From DASTDY01 sp035478375 (GTDB lineage: Bacteria > Patescibacteriota > Saccharimonadia > Saccharimonadales > EFPC-124), in the NCBI GenBank assembly GCA_035478375.1, contig DATIJQ010000076.1, positions 1 through 22,575 of the forward strand: 22,575 nt of DNA. Direction: 5' to 3'. Within the stretch, counting starts at the first letter, position 1; every line of letters begins with the position of its first letter. The notes under the pieces are model-generated. The model was not told the origin of the DNA and did no database searches. It saw nothing but the letters and a program-made list of their open reading frames with translations. The position numbers were made by a program, and so were the translations under genes. Positions 6,481 to 13,412 of the stretch are shown here, piece by piece.

Positions 6481-6918
6481 TCACCGCGGGATGAGATTGA
6501 GCTTGTCGGTCAGCACCAACCAAGCACGACCAGTCTGGTGAGCAAGCAACTTGTGTGGCAGGTAGCCGATGGTGGTGACCTCGGGTGCCCGGTTGGGTGA
6601 GACCGCAAAGGTCGCGGTGACGCAATTCACAGTCCTCTTCTTGAATCCGACGACTCCCGCGAACGCGTGCTCGCGGCTGACAAGTGCGTACGTGGGCTCG
6701 TCCCAGTGAAGCAGCAGCACGTACGATGCATCCGCATGGACAACTCGCCACGCTTTCGTCACCAAGCATCTGCTGCACCCATTCTGGGGGCATTCGCCCT
6801 CGCGGCTCTGCACGTGGTCACACCAACCCGCAAGCGCATGGCGTAACTGCCTGGCAGTGAACGTGAGCGACACCTTGTCCAGGTCCAGCACACTGAACTT
6901 ACCACTCGATCGAGTCAT
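6481..6918 (-). CDS. Orphan minus-strand protein with Cys-rich knuckle (145 aa)
   Basis: I do not recognise this protein. It starts at ATG 6918, with GAAGGGA upstream as a probable ribosome site. Residues 33-51 contain C33, H35, C43, C48 and C51. The spacing ends in C-x4-C-x2-C, which resembles a small metal-binding knuckle. No membrane helix or signal peptide is evident. The remainder is a mixed strand-rich sequence (YVLLLHWDEPTYALVSREH, TTIGYLPHKLL). Lysine is AAG six times and AAA once, and most codons end in C or G, unlike ppa and gap on either side. It is flanked by hairpins on both sides and read against its neighbours. It may be a transferred gene; function unknown. Confidence 0.6.
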   Translation of the reverse strand: MTRSSGKFSVLDLDKVSLTFTARQLRHALAGWCDHVQSREGECPQNGCSRCLVTKAWRVVHADASYVLLLHWDEPTYALVSREHAFAGVVGFKKRTVNCVTATFAVSPNRAPEVTTIGYLPHKLLAHQTGRAWLVLTDKLNLIPR

Positions 6919-6988
6919 GCTTCTATCCCTTCAAAAGCGGTAACTTGCAAATAACAATATACTAAAATTAATAATTTGTCTAGGGTGT

Positions 6989-7023
6989 GCGGCCCGAGCA
7001 CGAATTGGGAGTGCCCGGGCCGC
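6989..7023 (-). terminator. Hairpin terminator after the 7028-7420 gene
   Basis: GCGGCCCG (6989-6996) plus GCAC (6998-7001) pair with GTGC (7011-7014) and CGGGCCGC (7016-7023). The single A/C mismatch in the plus strand becomes a G-U pair in minus-strand RNA, which supports transcription of that strand. It starts 4 nt after the stop. Confidence 0.6.
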
Positions 7024-7027
7024 TGGT

Positions 7028-7420
7028 CTAGCAGGTGGTACTGAGTGTGAGGTCGATGCGCGGCTCCACCCACGAGTCGGGGACTCGGTAAACCTTTACG
7101 TTGGGTCGGTTGACGCAGTGCGTCCACGAGTCGGTGTCAACGATTGGCGCCAACTTCAGGCCGTCAGCAGTTTGGACCACCTGCCAACTACGCAGGTGCC
7201 GGCCGATGTCGAAGAAACCGCCGTAGTCAGCTTGGGAATGGATCACATCCCCGACATGAACGACAGCATCGGGACTGTCGGTGGCGATGTCGTTGTAGCC
7301 CTCGCGGGCCGGCTGCAACGCAACCAACGTGACGGCGGCAATCACAACGACTATTGCCACAGAAACGACAACGAACAGCCACGACTTACGCTTCTTTGCT
7401 GGGTCGCCTGCATGGCTCAT
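7028..7420 (-). CDS. Orphan membrane-anchored extracytoplasmic protein (130 aa)
   Basis: I do not recognise this protein. It begins at ATG 7420, preceded by GGAG. Residues 1-13 are basic (PAKKRKSW) and residues 14-35 are a single Val/Ile/Ala-rich helix. Residues 36-130 should lie outside the membrane. The outer part has cysteines at 102 and at the very last residue 130, which could form a disulfide. The C-terminus reads IDLTLSTTC, reminiscent of the SLRVSNNC end of the 17787-18188 protein. Codons favour AAG, GTC and CTG, unlike the overlapping upstream gene 7386-7748, with which it shares 35 nt in another frame. It is probably transcribed with that gene and ends at the hairpin at 6989-7023. 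A surface role is inferred only from topology. Confidence 0.65.
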   Translation of the reverse strand: MSHAGDPAKKRKSWLFVVVSVAIVVVIAAVTLVALQPAREGYNDIATDSPDAVVHVGDVIHSQADYGGFFDIGRHLRSWQVVQTADGLKLAPIVDTDSWTHCVNRPNVKVYRVPDSWVEPRIDLTLSTTC

Positions 7421-7748
7421 GCTGCTCTCCTTCTAGGCCGTGGAATAGGGCGAAAAATTTGCTAGCTTCGGCTTGCTGAGCCCGCATCTTTTTGCCATTA
7501 CCCGGATGTGCAAAAAACGTCAGTTTGGTCGGCGAGATTACTGGACCGGTGCGGTAATGCTCGGTCAGTATGTATGCTTTTACGTCATCGGTGCTTCGCC
7601 ATAAAATGGTGTTGCAGGCGTCATTTAAAAGAACCGGCGTCCATGTATCCCAGTTGGAACGCTCTGCATGGTTCAACCCCATTGGGACGAGCGGCGCATC
7701 GGCAAGTTCAATCTGGCCGACGTAAAGCTCGCCTATAAAGATGTCCAG
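7386..7748 (-). CDS. Unknown 120-aa protein, apparently starting at CTG
   Basis: I do not recognise this protein. The frame is open from just after a TAG at about 7766 to TAA at 7386. The first ATG (7682) has no ribosome site. GGAGG at 7754-7758 sits exactly five bases before CTG 7748, giving LDIFIGELYVGQIELADAP at the N-terminus and 120 residues. A TATTAT box (7778-7783) lies upstream. The sequence is soluble-looking, with a C-terminal basic part (HPGNGKKMRAQQAEASKFF). Codons include TTT, AAA, ATA and TTA and look native, unlike the next gene downstream. Its 3' end overlaps the 7028-7420 gene by 35 nt, which is unusual. It may be a genuine small gene with a rare CTG start or the remnant of a longer gene. 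Confidence 0.45.
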   Translation of the reverse strand: MDIFIGELYVGQIELADAPLVPMGLNHAERSNWDTWTPVLLNDACNTILWRSTDDVKAYILTEHYRTGPVISPTKLTFFAHPGNGKKMRAQQAEASKFFALFHGLEGEQHEPCRRPSKEA

Positions 7749-7753
7749 CTGTT

Positions 7754-7758
7754 CCTCC
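7754..7758 (-). promoter_or_regulatory. Ribosome binding site pointing to a CTG start
   Basis: GGAGG on the minus strand is spaced 5 nt from CTG 7748 and has no ATG, GTG or TTG at a workable distance in the open frame. Confidence 0.4.
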
Positions 7759-7810
7759 CAGCGCTAGGCCAAAAAATATAATACATTCTAAATTGGTATT
7801 TGTCCAATGT

Positions 7811-7839
7811 TTGCACTGCCGCCGCGCATCAACTACAAT
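7811..7839 (+). promoter_or_regulatory. Promoter of the carbon-metabolism operon
   Basis: TTGCAC (7811-7816), a 17-bp spacer and TACAAT (7834-7839) match the sigma-70 pattern. A TATAAT overlaps at 7839-7844. This is the only clear promoter before gap and probably drives the run to 14380. Confidence 0.6.
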
Positions 7840-7878
7840 ATAATCAACAATGCTAACGCTTAAGAAGTGGGGTATAAA

Positions 7879-8895
7879 GTGAAGACACGAATTGCAATTA
7901 ATGGATTTGGGCGAATTGGCCGTTGCGCCTTTAAAATTGCGTTCGAGCGCAGCGATATAGAAATCGTCGCCATTAACGATTTAACAGATACTAAAACGTT
8001 GGCCTATTTGTTAAAACACGATACCTCCTACGGCACCTACCAGCACGAAATCGGCTACGACGACGGCAGTATCATTGTTGACGGTCAGCACATCCAAGTT
8101 TTATCCGAAAAGGACCCGGCCGCGTTGCCCTGGGCTGCCCACAACGTCGATGTTGTCATAGAGAGCACCGGCTTTTTTGTCGACCCCGCCAAAGCCAAAG
8201 CGCATATCGACCCAGCCGGCGCTAAAAAAGTTATTATTAGCGCCCCAGCCAAAGGTGAGGGCGCCGACACTATTGTGCTTGGCGTTAACGAAGACAAAAT
8301 TGATGGCGCCACCGAAGTTATTAGCAACGCAAGCTGTACCACAAACTGCATCACGCCGGTCGCGGCAGTTATCGAAAGCCACTTTGGCATCGAAAAAGCC
8401 ATGATGACTACTGTCCATAGCTACACTGCCAGCCAACGCTTGCAAGACGCGCCAAGCAAAAACTTGCGAGAAGCACGCGCTGCTGCCGAAAACATCGTGC
8501 CCACAACCACCGGCGCTAGCATCGCCGCAGCCAAAGCATTGCCCGCGCTGGCAGGTATTTTTGGTGGCTTGAGCGTACGCGTCCCAACCCCAGTTGGCAG
8601 TTTGTCTGACTTTACCTTTGTACTTAAAAAAGACGTCACCGTTGAAGAAGTCAACGAGGTCTTTAAAAAAGCCGCCAAAGAACCATACTACCAAGGCATT
8701 CTAGAAGTCACCGAAGAAGAACTGGTCAGCAGTGACTTTAAAGGCAACAGCCACTCAGCTATTGTTGACCTCAACCTGACCGCTGTTGTTGGCGGTAACA
8801 TGCTTAAAGTCATCGCTTGGTACGACAATGAATGGGGTTACAGCAACCGTTTGGTCGAACTCACTGCTGACGTTGGCAAGGCACTCCAAAAATGA
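7879..8895 (+). CDS. gap: Glyceraldehyde-3-phosphate dehydrogenase, type I
   Basis: This enzyme oxidises glyceraldehyde-3-phosphate with phosphate and NAD to 1,3-bisphosphoglycerate, the central oxidative step of lower glycolysis. It has 338 residues. The Rossmann motif is NGFGRIGR (8-15), and Asp34 in INDLTD is typical of NAD preference. The catalytic SNASCTTNC contains C153, and H180 lies in the TVHSYT segment. The C-terminal WYDNEWGYSNR signature is complete. GTG 7879 is chosen because it gives the usual MKTRIAINGFG start with a G-rich ribosome site upstream; GTG 7867 is less likely. It heads an eight-gene run and overlaps rpiB by four bases (ATGA). Confidence 0.95.
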   Translation: MKTRIAINGFGRIGRCAFKIAFERSDIEIVAINDLTDTKTLAYLLKHDTSYGTYQHEIGYDDGSIIVDGQHIQVLSEKDPAALPWAAHNVDVVIESTGFFVDPAKAKAHIDPAGAKKVIISAPAKGEGADTIVLGVNEDKIDGATEVISNASCTTNCITPVAAVIESHFGIEKAMMTTVHSYTASQRLQDAPSKNLREARAAAENIVPTTTGASIAAAKALPALAGIFGGLSVRVPTPVGSLSDFTFVLKKDVTVEEVNEVFKKAAKEPYYQGILEVTEEELVSSDFKGNSHSAIVDLNLTAVVGGNMLKVIAWYDNEWGYSNRLVELTADVGKALQK

Positions 8896-9347
8896 TCGTC
8901 TACCTCGGCTCAGACCATGCCGGCTACCACCTTAAGGAAAAGGTCGAGGTATATTTGCTAAAGCAAGGCTATAAAGTCGAAGACGTCGGCGCAAAAACAT
9001 TGGATCCCGCTGACGACTATCCGCAATTTGCTTTTTTGGCCGCCACGCAAGTATTGGGCAGTACCGACGATGACCCGCGCGCCATTTTACTATGCGGTGG
9101 CGGTCAGGGCATGGCAATTGCGGCGAACCGGGTGCGTGGCATTCGGGCAGTCGTGATTGACGACGTACAAGAAGCGCGCATGAGTCGCAACGACAACGAT
9201 GCTAATGTGCTGGCCCTGCCAGCGCGAGTGTTGGAGCATGACGAAGCCAAGGCCTTTGCCATTATCGAAACCTGGCTTAAAACACCGTTTTCTAAAGCCA
9301 CTCGCCACGCTCGCCGCTTGCACGAAATAGAAGAGGTGTACGGTTAA
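8892..9347 (+). CDS. rpiB: RpiB/LacAB-family sugar-phosphate isomerase
   Basis: This family interconverts ribose-5-phosphate and ribulose-5-phosphate (RpiB) or related aldose/ketose phosphates. It has 151 residues. GSDHAGYHLK (6-15), DDYPQFA (41-47) and ILLCGGGQGMAIAANRVRGIRA are the family blocks; the catalytic Cys is C68. Two differences from canonical RpiB are visible: CGTG reads CGGG, and the ring-opening His of SRxHN is replaced in SRNDNDANVL, where Asp101 sits. The C-terminal RHARRLHEIE matches the phosphate-binding arginines. Operon position between gap and rpe argues for the pentose phosphate role despite these changes. It overlaps gap by 4 nt and rpe by 1 nt. Confidence 0.88.
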   Translation: MIVYLGSDHAGYHLKEKVEVYLLKQGYKVEDVGAKTLDPADDYPQFAFLAATQVLGSTDDDPRAILLCGGGQGMAIAANRVRGIRAVVIDDVQEARMSRNDNDANVLALPARVLEHDEAKAFAIIETWLKTPFSKATRHARRLHEIEEVYG

Positions 9348-9988
9348 TGGCAGTTATTGTCCCGTGTGTCACCGCGACCGACGCCCATGTTTACCGCGAG
9401 CAAATGGCGCGTATTGCGCCGTTCGCGAGCCGCGTCCATATAGATTTTAGTGATGGTCAGTTTGCGCCGCTCAAGTTGGTCAATCCAATCCAGGCGTACT
9501 GGCCCGAAGGCGTACTTGCCGACTTCCACCTTATGGTCCAAAAACCTGAGGATTACTTAGAGACGGTCATAAGTTTAAAGCCCCAAATGGTCGTTATCCA
9601 TGCCGAAGCACAAGGCAATTTGACCGGTGTTATTTTGCAGCTGCGGGCTTTGGGTATAAAAACCGGCGTGGCCTTGCTGCAACAAACGCAACCGCAAAGT
9701 GCTCGCCAACTTATTGCTGAGGCAGACCATGTCCTTATTTTTAGCGGCGACCTTGGTCATTTTGGCGGTCACGCCGATATGGGTTTGCTTAAAAAAGTGG
9801 CCGACATTAAGGCGATTAATTCCACCGCCGAGATTGGTTGGGATGGTGGCGTGTCGCTCGACAATGCCGCGCAACTAGCGCTGGGCGGGGTAGAAGTACT
9901 CAATGCCGGCGGTGCGATCCAGCGCGCCGACGACCCTGCCGCGACCTACAAACAATTAAACGAGCTTGCCGCGCGCAGCAACTCATAA
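9347..9988 (+). CDS. rpe: Ribulose-phosphate 3-epimerase-like TIM-barrel protein
   Basis: Probably converts ribulose-5-phosphate to xylulose-5-phosphate. It has 213 residues, the usual length. The four metal and acid/base positions of Rpe are conserved: H31 and D33 in VHIDFSDG, H61 in DFHLMV, and D166 in WDGGVS. The usual catalytic loop MSVxPGFGGQ is replaced by FSGDLGHFGGHA (132-143), so the protein is a divergent member. Its start overlaps the rpiB stop (TAATG). It is followed 16 nt later by transketolase, whose substrate it would supply. Family membership is sure; substrate is inferred from context and the preserved metal site. Confidence 0.82.
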   Translation: MAVIVPCVTATDAHVYREQMARIAPFASRVHIDFSDGQFAPLKLVNPIQAYWPEGVLADFHLMVQKPEDYLETVISLKPQMVVIHAEAQGNLTGVILQLRALGIKTGVALLQQTQPQSARQLIAEADHVLIFSGDLGHFGGHADMGLLKKVADIKAINSTAEIGWDGGVSLDNAAQLALGGVEVLNAGGAIQRADDPAATYKQLNELAARSNS

Positions 9989-10004
9989 TAAAATCATAAG
10001 TAGT

Positions 10005-10859
10005 ATGGTGCAATTAACAATTCCGCAATTAGAAAAGAAAGCCAACGACATCCGTATCGACATTATTAAAATGCTCGAAGCCGCCGGCAGTGGCCACACC
10101 GCCGGCCCGCTCGATTTAGCTGATATTTTTACCGCACTCTACTTTAATATTTTAAAGCAAGACCCCAAAAACCCTGATTGGCCCGAACGCGACATCTTAA
10201 TTTTAAGCAATGGCCATTGTGTACCCGTGCGCTACGCCACCATGGCTCACGCCGGTTATTTCCCTAAAGCCGAACTTAAAACGCTGCGTAAACTTGGTAC
10301 GCGTTTGCAAGGCCACCCCGAACGGTTGCGGTTGCCAGGTCTCGAAACCACCTCTGGCCCATTGGGCAGTGGCCTCAGCCAAGCTGCCGGCATGGCAAAA
10401 GCGCTGCAAATGGACGGCGACGACCACCGCTGGGTGTACTGTGTTACTAGTGATGGCGAAATGGAAGAAGGCAATTATTGGGAAGGCGTCATGTTTGCGG
10501 CTAAATACCGCCTACATAACCTTATCGTCATTGTCGATCGCAACAATATACAAATCGACGGCAACACCGAAAACGTCATGCCGCTCGAAAACCTGCGTGA
10601 CAAATGGGAAGCCTTTAATTGGCACGTGCAAGAAATCGACGGTCACAATATAGAAAGCATTATAGATGCGTGCAGCATGGCTCGTGCTGTTGTCGAACGC
10701 CCCAGCGTTATTATTGCCCACACCATCCCCGGTAAAGGTGTGCCATTTATGGAATACGATTACCACTGGCACGGCATGATGCATAACGCCCAAGAAGCCA
10801 AAGACGCGCTCAAAAAATTGCGCAGCCTAGATGGCAAAATTAGCGGAGATCACGACTGA
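10005..10859 (+). CDS. tktA: Transketolase, N-terminal (thiamine diphosphate-binding) subunit
   Basis: The first half of a split transketolase, which moves two-carbon units between ketose and aldose phosphates using thiamine diphosphate and a divalent metal. It has 284 residues. H31 in GSGHTAG corresponds to the conserved SGHPG histidine. The cofactor motif is SDGE...NN (S149-D150-G151-E152 to N180-N181), where the family usually has GDGE. GPLGSGLSQAAGMAKA (118-133) is intact. ATG 10005 fits the usual MVQLTIPQLEKKAN start; the upstream frame lies within rpe. No Shine-Dalgarno is obvious. Its stop overlaps the start of the C-terminal subunit (TGATG). It must assemble with that subunit to work. 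Confidence 0.92.
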   Translation: MVQLTIPQLEKKANDIRIDIIKMLEAAGSGHTAGPLDLADIFTALYFNILKQDPKNPDWPERDILILSNGHCVPVRYATMAHAGYFPKAELKTLRKLGTRLQGHPERLRLPGLETTSGPLGSGLSQAAGMAKALQMDGDDHRWVYCVTSDGEMEEGNYWEGVMFAAKYRLHNLIVIVDRNNIQIDGNTENVMPLENLRDKWEAFNWHVQEIDGHNIESIIDACSMARAVVERPSVIIAHTIPGKGVPFMEYDYHWHGMMHNAQEAKDALKKLRSLDGKISGDHD

Positions 10860-11848
10860 TGGACATGCATTTAGTTGGCAATATTGGCGATCCGAACATT
10901 AAACAAGAATCAAACCGCAAAGGATTTGGCCGTGGTCTGCTCGCGCTTGGCGAACACAATCAAAACGTGGTGGCGCTGTGTGCCGATCTGACTGAATCAA
11001 CCCAAATGGCTGGTTTTGCCGAAAAATTCCCCGAGCGTTTTGTAGAAATCGGTGTGGCAGAACAAAACTTAGTGACAGTCGCCAGTGGGATGACAGCGCT
11101 TGGTAAAATTCCGTTTGTCAGCAGTTATGCGGCGTTTTGCCCGGGTCGTGACTGGGAGCAGATTCGTACGACTATATGTTTAAACGACCGGCCGGTTAAA
11201 GTTGTTGGCTCGCACGCCGGCGTTAGTGTTGGGCCAGATGGCGCCACTCACCAAATGCTCGAAGATATTGCCCTTATGCGCGTATTACCAAATATGACTG
11301 TCGTTGCCCCGGCCGACAGCGTTGAGGCCGAAAAAGCGACGCAAGCGCTTGCCGCTACCGAGCATCCGACGTATTTACGCCTATCACGCGCCGATTCGCC
11401 AATTTTTACCACCGTTGATACGCCGTTCGAACTCGGCAAAGCCTATATTTTATACGAGGGCCACGATGTCGCCATTATGGCCACCGGCACCATGACCTAC
11501 CAGGCGCTTGTGGCGGCACAACTACTTGGCCAAGCTGGTATTCGCGCCGAAGTTGTGCACGTACCAACCATCAAACCGCTCGACGCCGACACCATTTTAA
11601 ACAGCGCTCACAAGTGTGGTCGCGTTGTTACGGTCGAAGAAGCCCAAATCGCCGCAGGTTTTGGCAGTGCTGTCGCCGAACTGTTGACCGAACAACTCCC
11701 AATGCCTGTTTTACGCCTTGGCATGCACGACCGCTTTGGCGAATCTGGCGAACCCGCCCAATTACTTGACCACTTTGGCTTAACCGGCAACCATATCGCC
11801 GCACAGGTACAGCAATGGATGAATCACACGTACCAGTACCATCGCTAA
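10859..11848 (+). CDS. tktB: Transketolase, C-terminal (pyrimidine-binding and C-domain) subunit
   Basis: The second half of the split transketolase, 329 residues. The pyrimidine-binding domain holds FVEIGVAEQNLVTVASG (60-76), whose Glu activates thiamine diphosphate. It continues with SYAAFCPGRDWEQIR and SHAGVSVGPDGATHQ. The transketolase C-terminal domain follows from about residue 190 (VAIMATGTMTYQALVAAQ to VTVEEAQIAAGFGSA and MHDRFGESG). Split transketolases of this form are common in archaea and many CPR bacteria (established knowledge). The gene starts one base into the preceding stop, so the two subunits are probably made in equal amounts. Its last 34 nt overlap the next gene. Confidence 0.92.
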   Translation: MDMHLVGNIGDPNIKQESNRKGFGRGLLALGEHNQNVVALCADLTESTQMAGFAEKFPERFVEIGVAEQNLVTVASGMTALGKIPFVSSYAAFCPGRDWEQIRTTICLNDRPVKVVGSHAGVSVGPDGATHQMLEDIALMRVLPNMTVVAPADSVEAEKATQALAATEHPTYLRLSRADSPIFTTVDTPFELGKAYILYEGHDVAIMATGTMTYQALVAAQLLGQAGIRAEVVHVPTIKPLDADTILNSAHKCGRVVTVEEAQIAAGFGSAVAELLTEQLPMPVLRLGMHDRFGESGEPAQLLDHFGLTGNHIAAQVQQWMNHTYQYHR

Positions 11849-12498
11849 AGTTGCCCGAACAGGGCACCGGCAAGCCGGCCAAACGCGACAAATCATTGTT
11901 AATTGCTTTGATCTTTTCGGCTCTATTTTTACTGGCGGCCGTCGCGGTTTGCGCCTGGCTCATTTTAAAACCTGCTGGCAATAATGTTGTTACCGTACAG
12001 CCACAAGGTGATGGCAGTGATAAAGTTAGCCAAGTCAACTTTTTGCCTGGCGCTAACCTTGGCGCAAATTACGTTCGTCGCGGCCAAGCTACGCTTGCCA
12101 ATAATACGACATACTATTTTGATGCTGGCACCAACTGTGGTATTACAACTGTGGTACAGCCACTAGCTCAAGCCAACACCAACCCAAAAGATGCCATTAC
12201 GACGCTGCTTAAAAGTAATACAAACACAGCTATAACCAACAGCACAGATGGTCAGGCACAGCAATTTAAAGATGCTGACGGCGCGCACGCCTGGAGTTTT
12301 AACACCCTGCAAGTCGCTCAAAATATTAGCATTCCCGGCTTAAATTTTAATACGCAGCAGCAAGTGGTGGCGTATAAACAGTTTGGTACGCAGGTGGCGA
12401 GTATCCAATATTCGTGCCCCACGGGGCAGTGGAATGCCAAAAAGGCCGAGCTCCAAACCATGACAAACAGCTTTACAATAAAAACACAGAAGGGGTAG
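11815..12498 (+). CDS. Unknown membrane-anchored extracytoplasmic protein within the sugar operon (227 aa)
   Basis: I do not recognise this protein. Residues 1-26 are cytosolic and basic near the membrane (KPAKRDK). Residues 27-51 are one helix, and residues 52-227 form an Asn/Thr/Gln-rich outer domain. Outer cysteines at 108 and 201 could form a disulfide. ATG 11815 overlaps transketolase by 34 nt; TTG 11851 is an alternative start just after that stop. It ends 2 nt before the aldolase start, so it belongs to the transcript even though a surface protein has no obvious part in central carbon metabolism. Codon use looks native. It shares only general architecture with the minus-strand anchored orphans. 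Confidence 0.75.
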   Translation: MDESHVPVPSLKLPEQGTGKPAKRDKSLLIALIFSALFLLAAVAVCAWLILKPAGNNVVTVQPQGDGSDKVSQVNFLPGANLGANYVRRGQATLANNTTYYFDAGTNCGITTVVQPLAQANTNPKDAITTLLKSNTNTAITNSTDGQAQQFKDADGAHAWSFNTLQVAQNISIPGLNFNTQQQVVAYKQFGTQVASIQYSCPTGQWNAKKAELQTMTNSFTIKTQKG

Positions 12499-12500
12499 GG

Positions 12501-13412
12501 ATGAGTTTAAGCATTCGGCAAATCAGAGATAATTGCGTACGTGCGCGCCACTTAATGCAACGCAGTCGGCAGCAACATTTTGCGGTGGGCGCGTTTAATA
12601 TCGATAACCAAGAGACATTAATTGCAGTCTGCCGCGCGGCGCAAAAGTTGCAAAGCCCGGTGCTGGTTGAGGTCAGTCATGGCGAAGTCGAAGCTATGGG
12701 GCTCGACAACATCCGTGACATGGTCGACAACTACAAACGCGAATATGGCGTCGAAATATATATTAATTTAGACCACAGCCCAAGTGTCGAAGCCGCCAAA
12801 CGCGGTATTGACGCCGGCTTTGAATTCATCCACATTGACGTCAGCCAAGCCGACCACAACGCCACCGACCAGCAAATTATTAATGCGACTAAAGAAGTTG
12901 TGGCCTACGCTCGCTTTACCGGCGCGCTGGTCGAGAGCGAACCGCACTACTTTGGTGGTAGCTCCAACCTCCACACCGAAGACATCGACTACGAAGAAAT
13001 CAAAAAGACATTTAGTACGCCCGAAGGCGCCAAGCATTTTGTTGAGGCGACCGGCATCGACACCTTTGCGGCAGCGATCGGCAACTTACACGGCAAATAT
13101 CCGGTGCCAAAGCAGCTTGACCTTGCCTTGTTGCAACAAATTCGCGACGCAATCACATGCCAGATTAGTTTGCATGGCGGCAGCGGTACACCCGGCCATT
13201 ATTTTAAAGAAGCAGCAAAAATTGGCGTTAGCAAAGTTAATATAAATTCTGACATGCGGGTGATGTTCCGTGACACGTTGGTAAAAGTGTTGGCCGACAA
13301 CCCCGACGAATACGCAGTTGTTAAACTTATGCCGCAAGTGTACCAAGCGGTGCAAGCCGTGGTCGAAGAAAAAATCGAAACCTTTGGCTCGGCCGGCAAG
13401 GCGGTGGTGTAG
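12501..13412 (+). CDS. fba: Class II fructose-bisphosphate aldolase (GatY/KbaY/FbaA family)
   Basis: This zinc-dependent aldolase splits fructose-1,6-bisphosphate into dihydroxyacetone phosphate and glyceraldehyde-3-phosphate, and can often also use sedoheptulose-1,7-bisphosphate. It has 303 residues. Conserved features are FAVGAFNIDNQET (27-39), the catalytic/metal LDH at 90-92, ES (145-146), metal H187 in AIGNLHGKYP, H215 in SLHGGSG, and the phosphate-binding KVNINSDMR (245-253). ATG 12501 has a strong G-rich ribosome site directly before it; the open frame back to 12414 overlaps the previous gene. The stop overlaps the next start as TAGTG. Related tagatose or ketose bisphosphate specificity cannot be excluded. 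Confidence 0.92.
   Translation: MSLSIRQIRDNCVRARHLMQRSRQQHFAVGAFNIDNQETLIAVCRAAQKLQSPVLVEVSHGEVEAMGLDNIRDMVDNYKREYGVEIYINLDHSPSVEAAKRGIDAGFEFIHIDVSQADHNATDQQIINATKEVVAYARFTGALVESEPHYFGGSSNLHTEDIDYEEIKKTFSTPEGAKHFVEATGIDTFAAAIGNLHGKYPVPKQLDLALLQQIRDAITCQISLHGGSGTPGHYFKEAAKIGVSKVNINSDMRVMFRDTLVKVLADNPDEYAVVKLMPQVYQAVQAVVEEKIETFGSAGKAVV

Noticed and set aside
6284..6793. 169-aa minus-strand frame across the ppa terminator
   Set aside because: It runs through two hairpins and the 3' end of ppa and overlaps the 6481-6918 gene in another frame.
8101..8694. 197-aa open frame antisense to gap
   Set aside because: It lies wholly inside a well-conserved gene, has no ribosome site and a Gly/Phe/Cys-rich composition typical of an antisense shadow.
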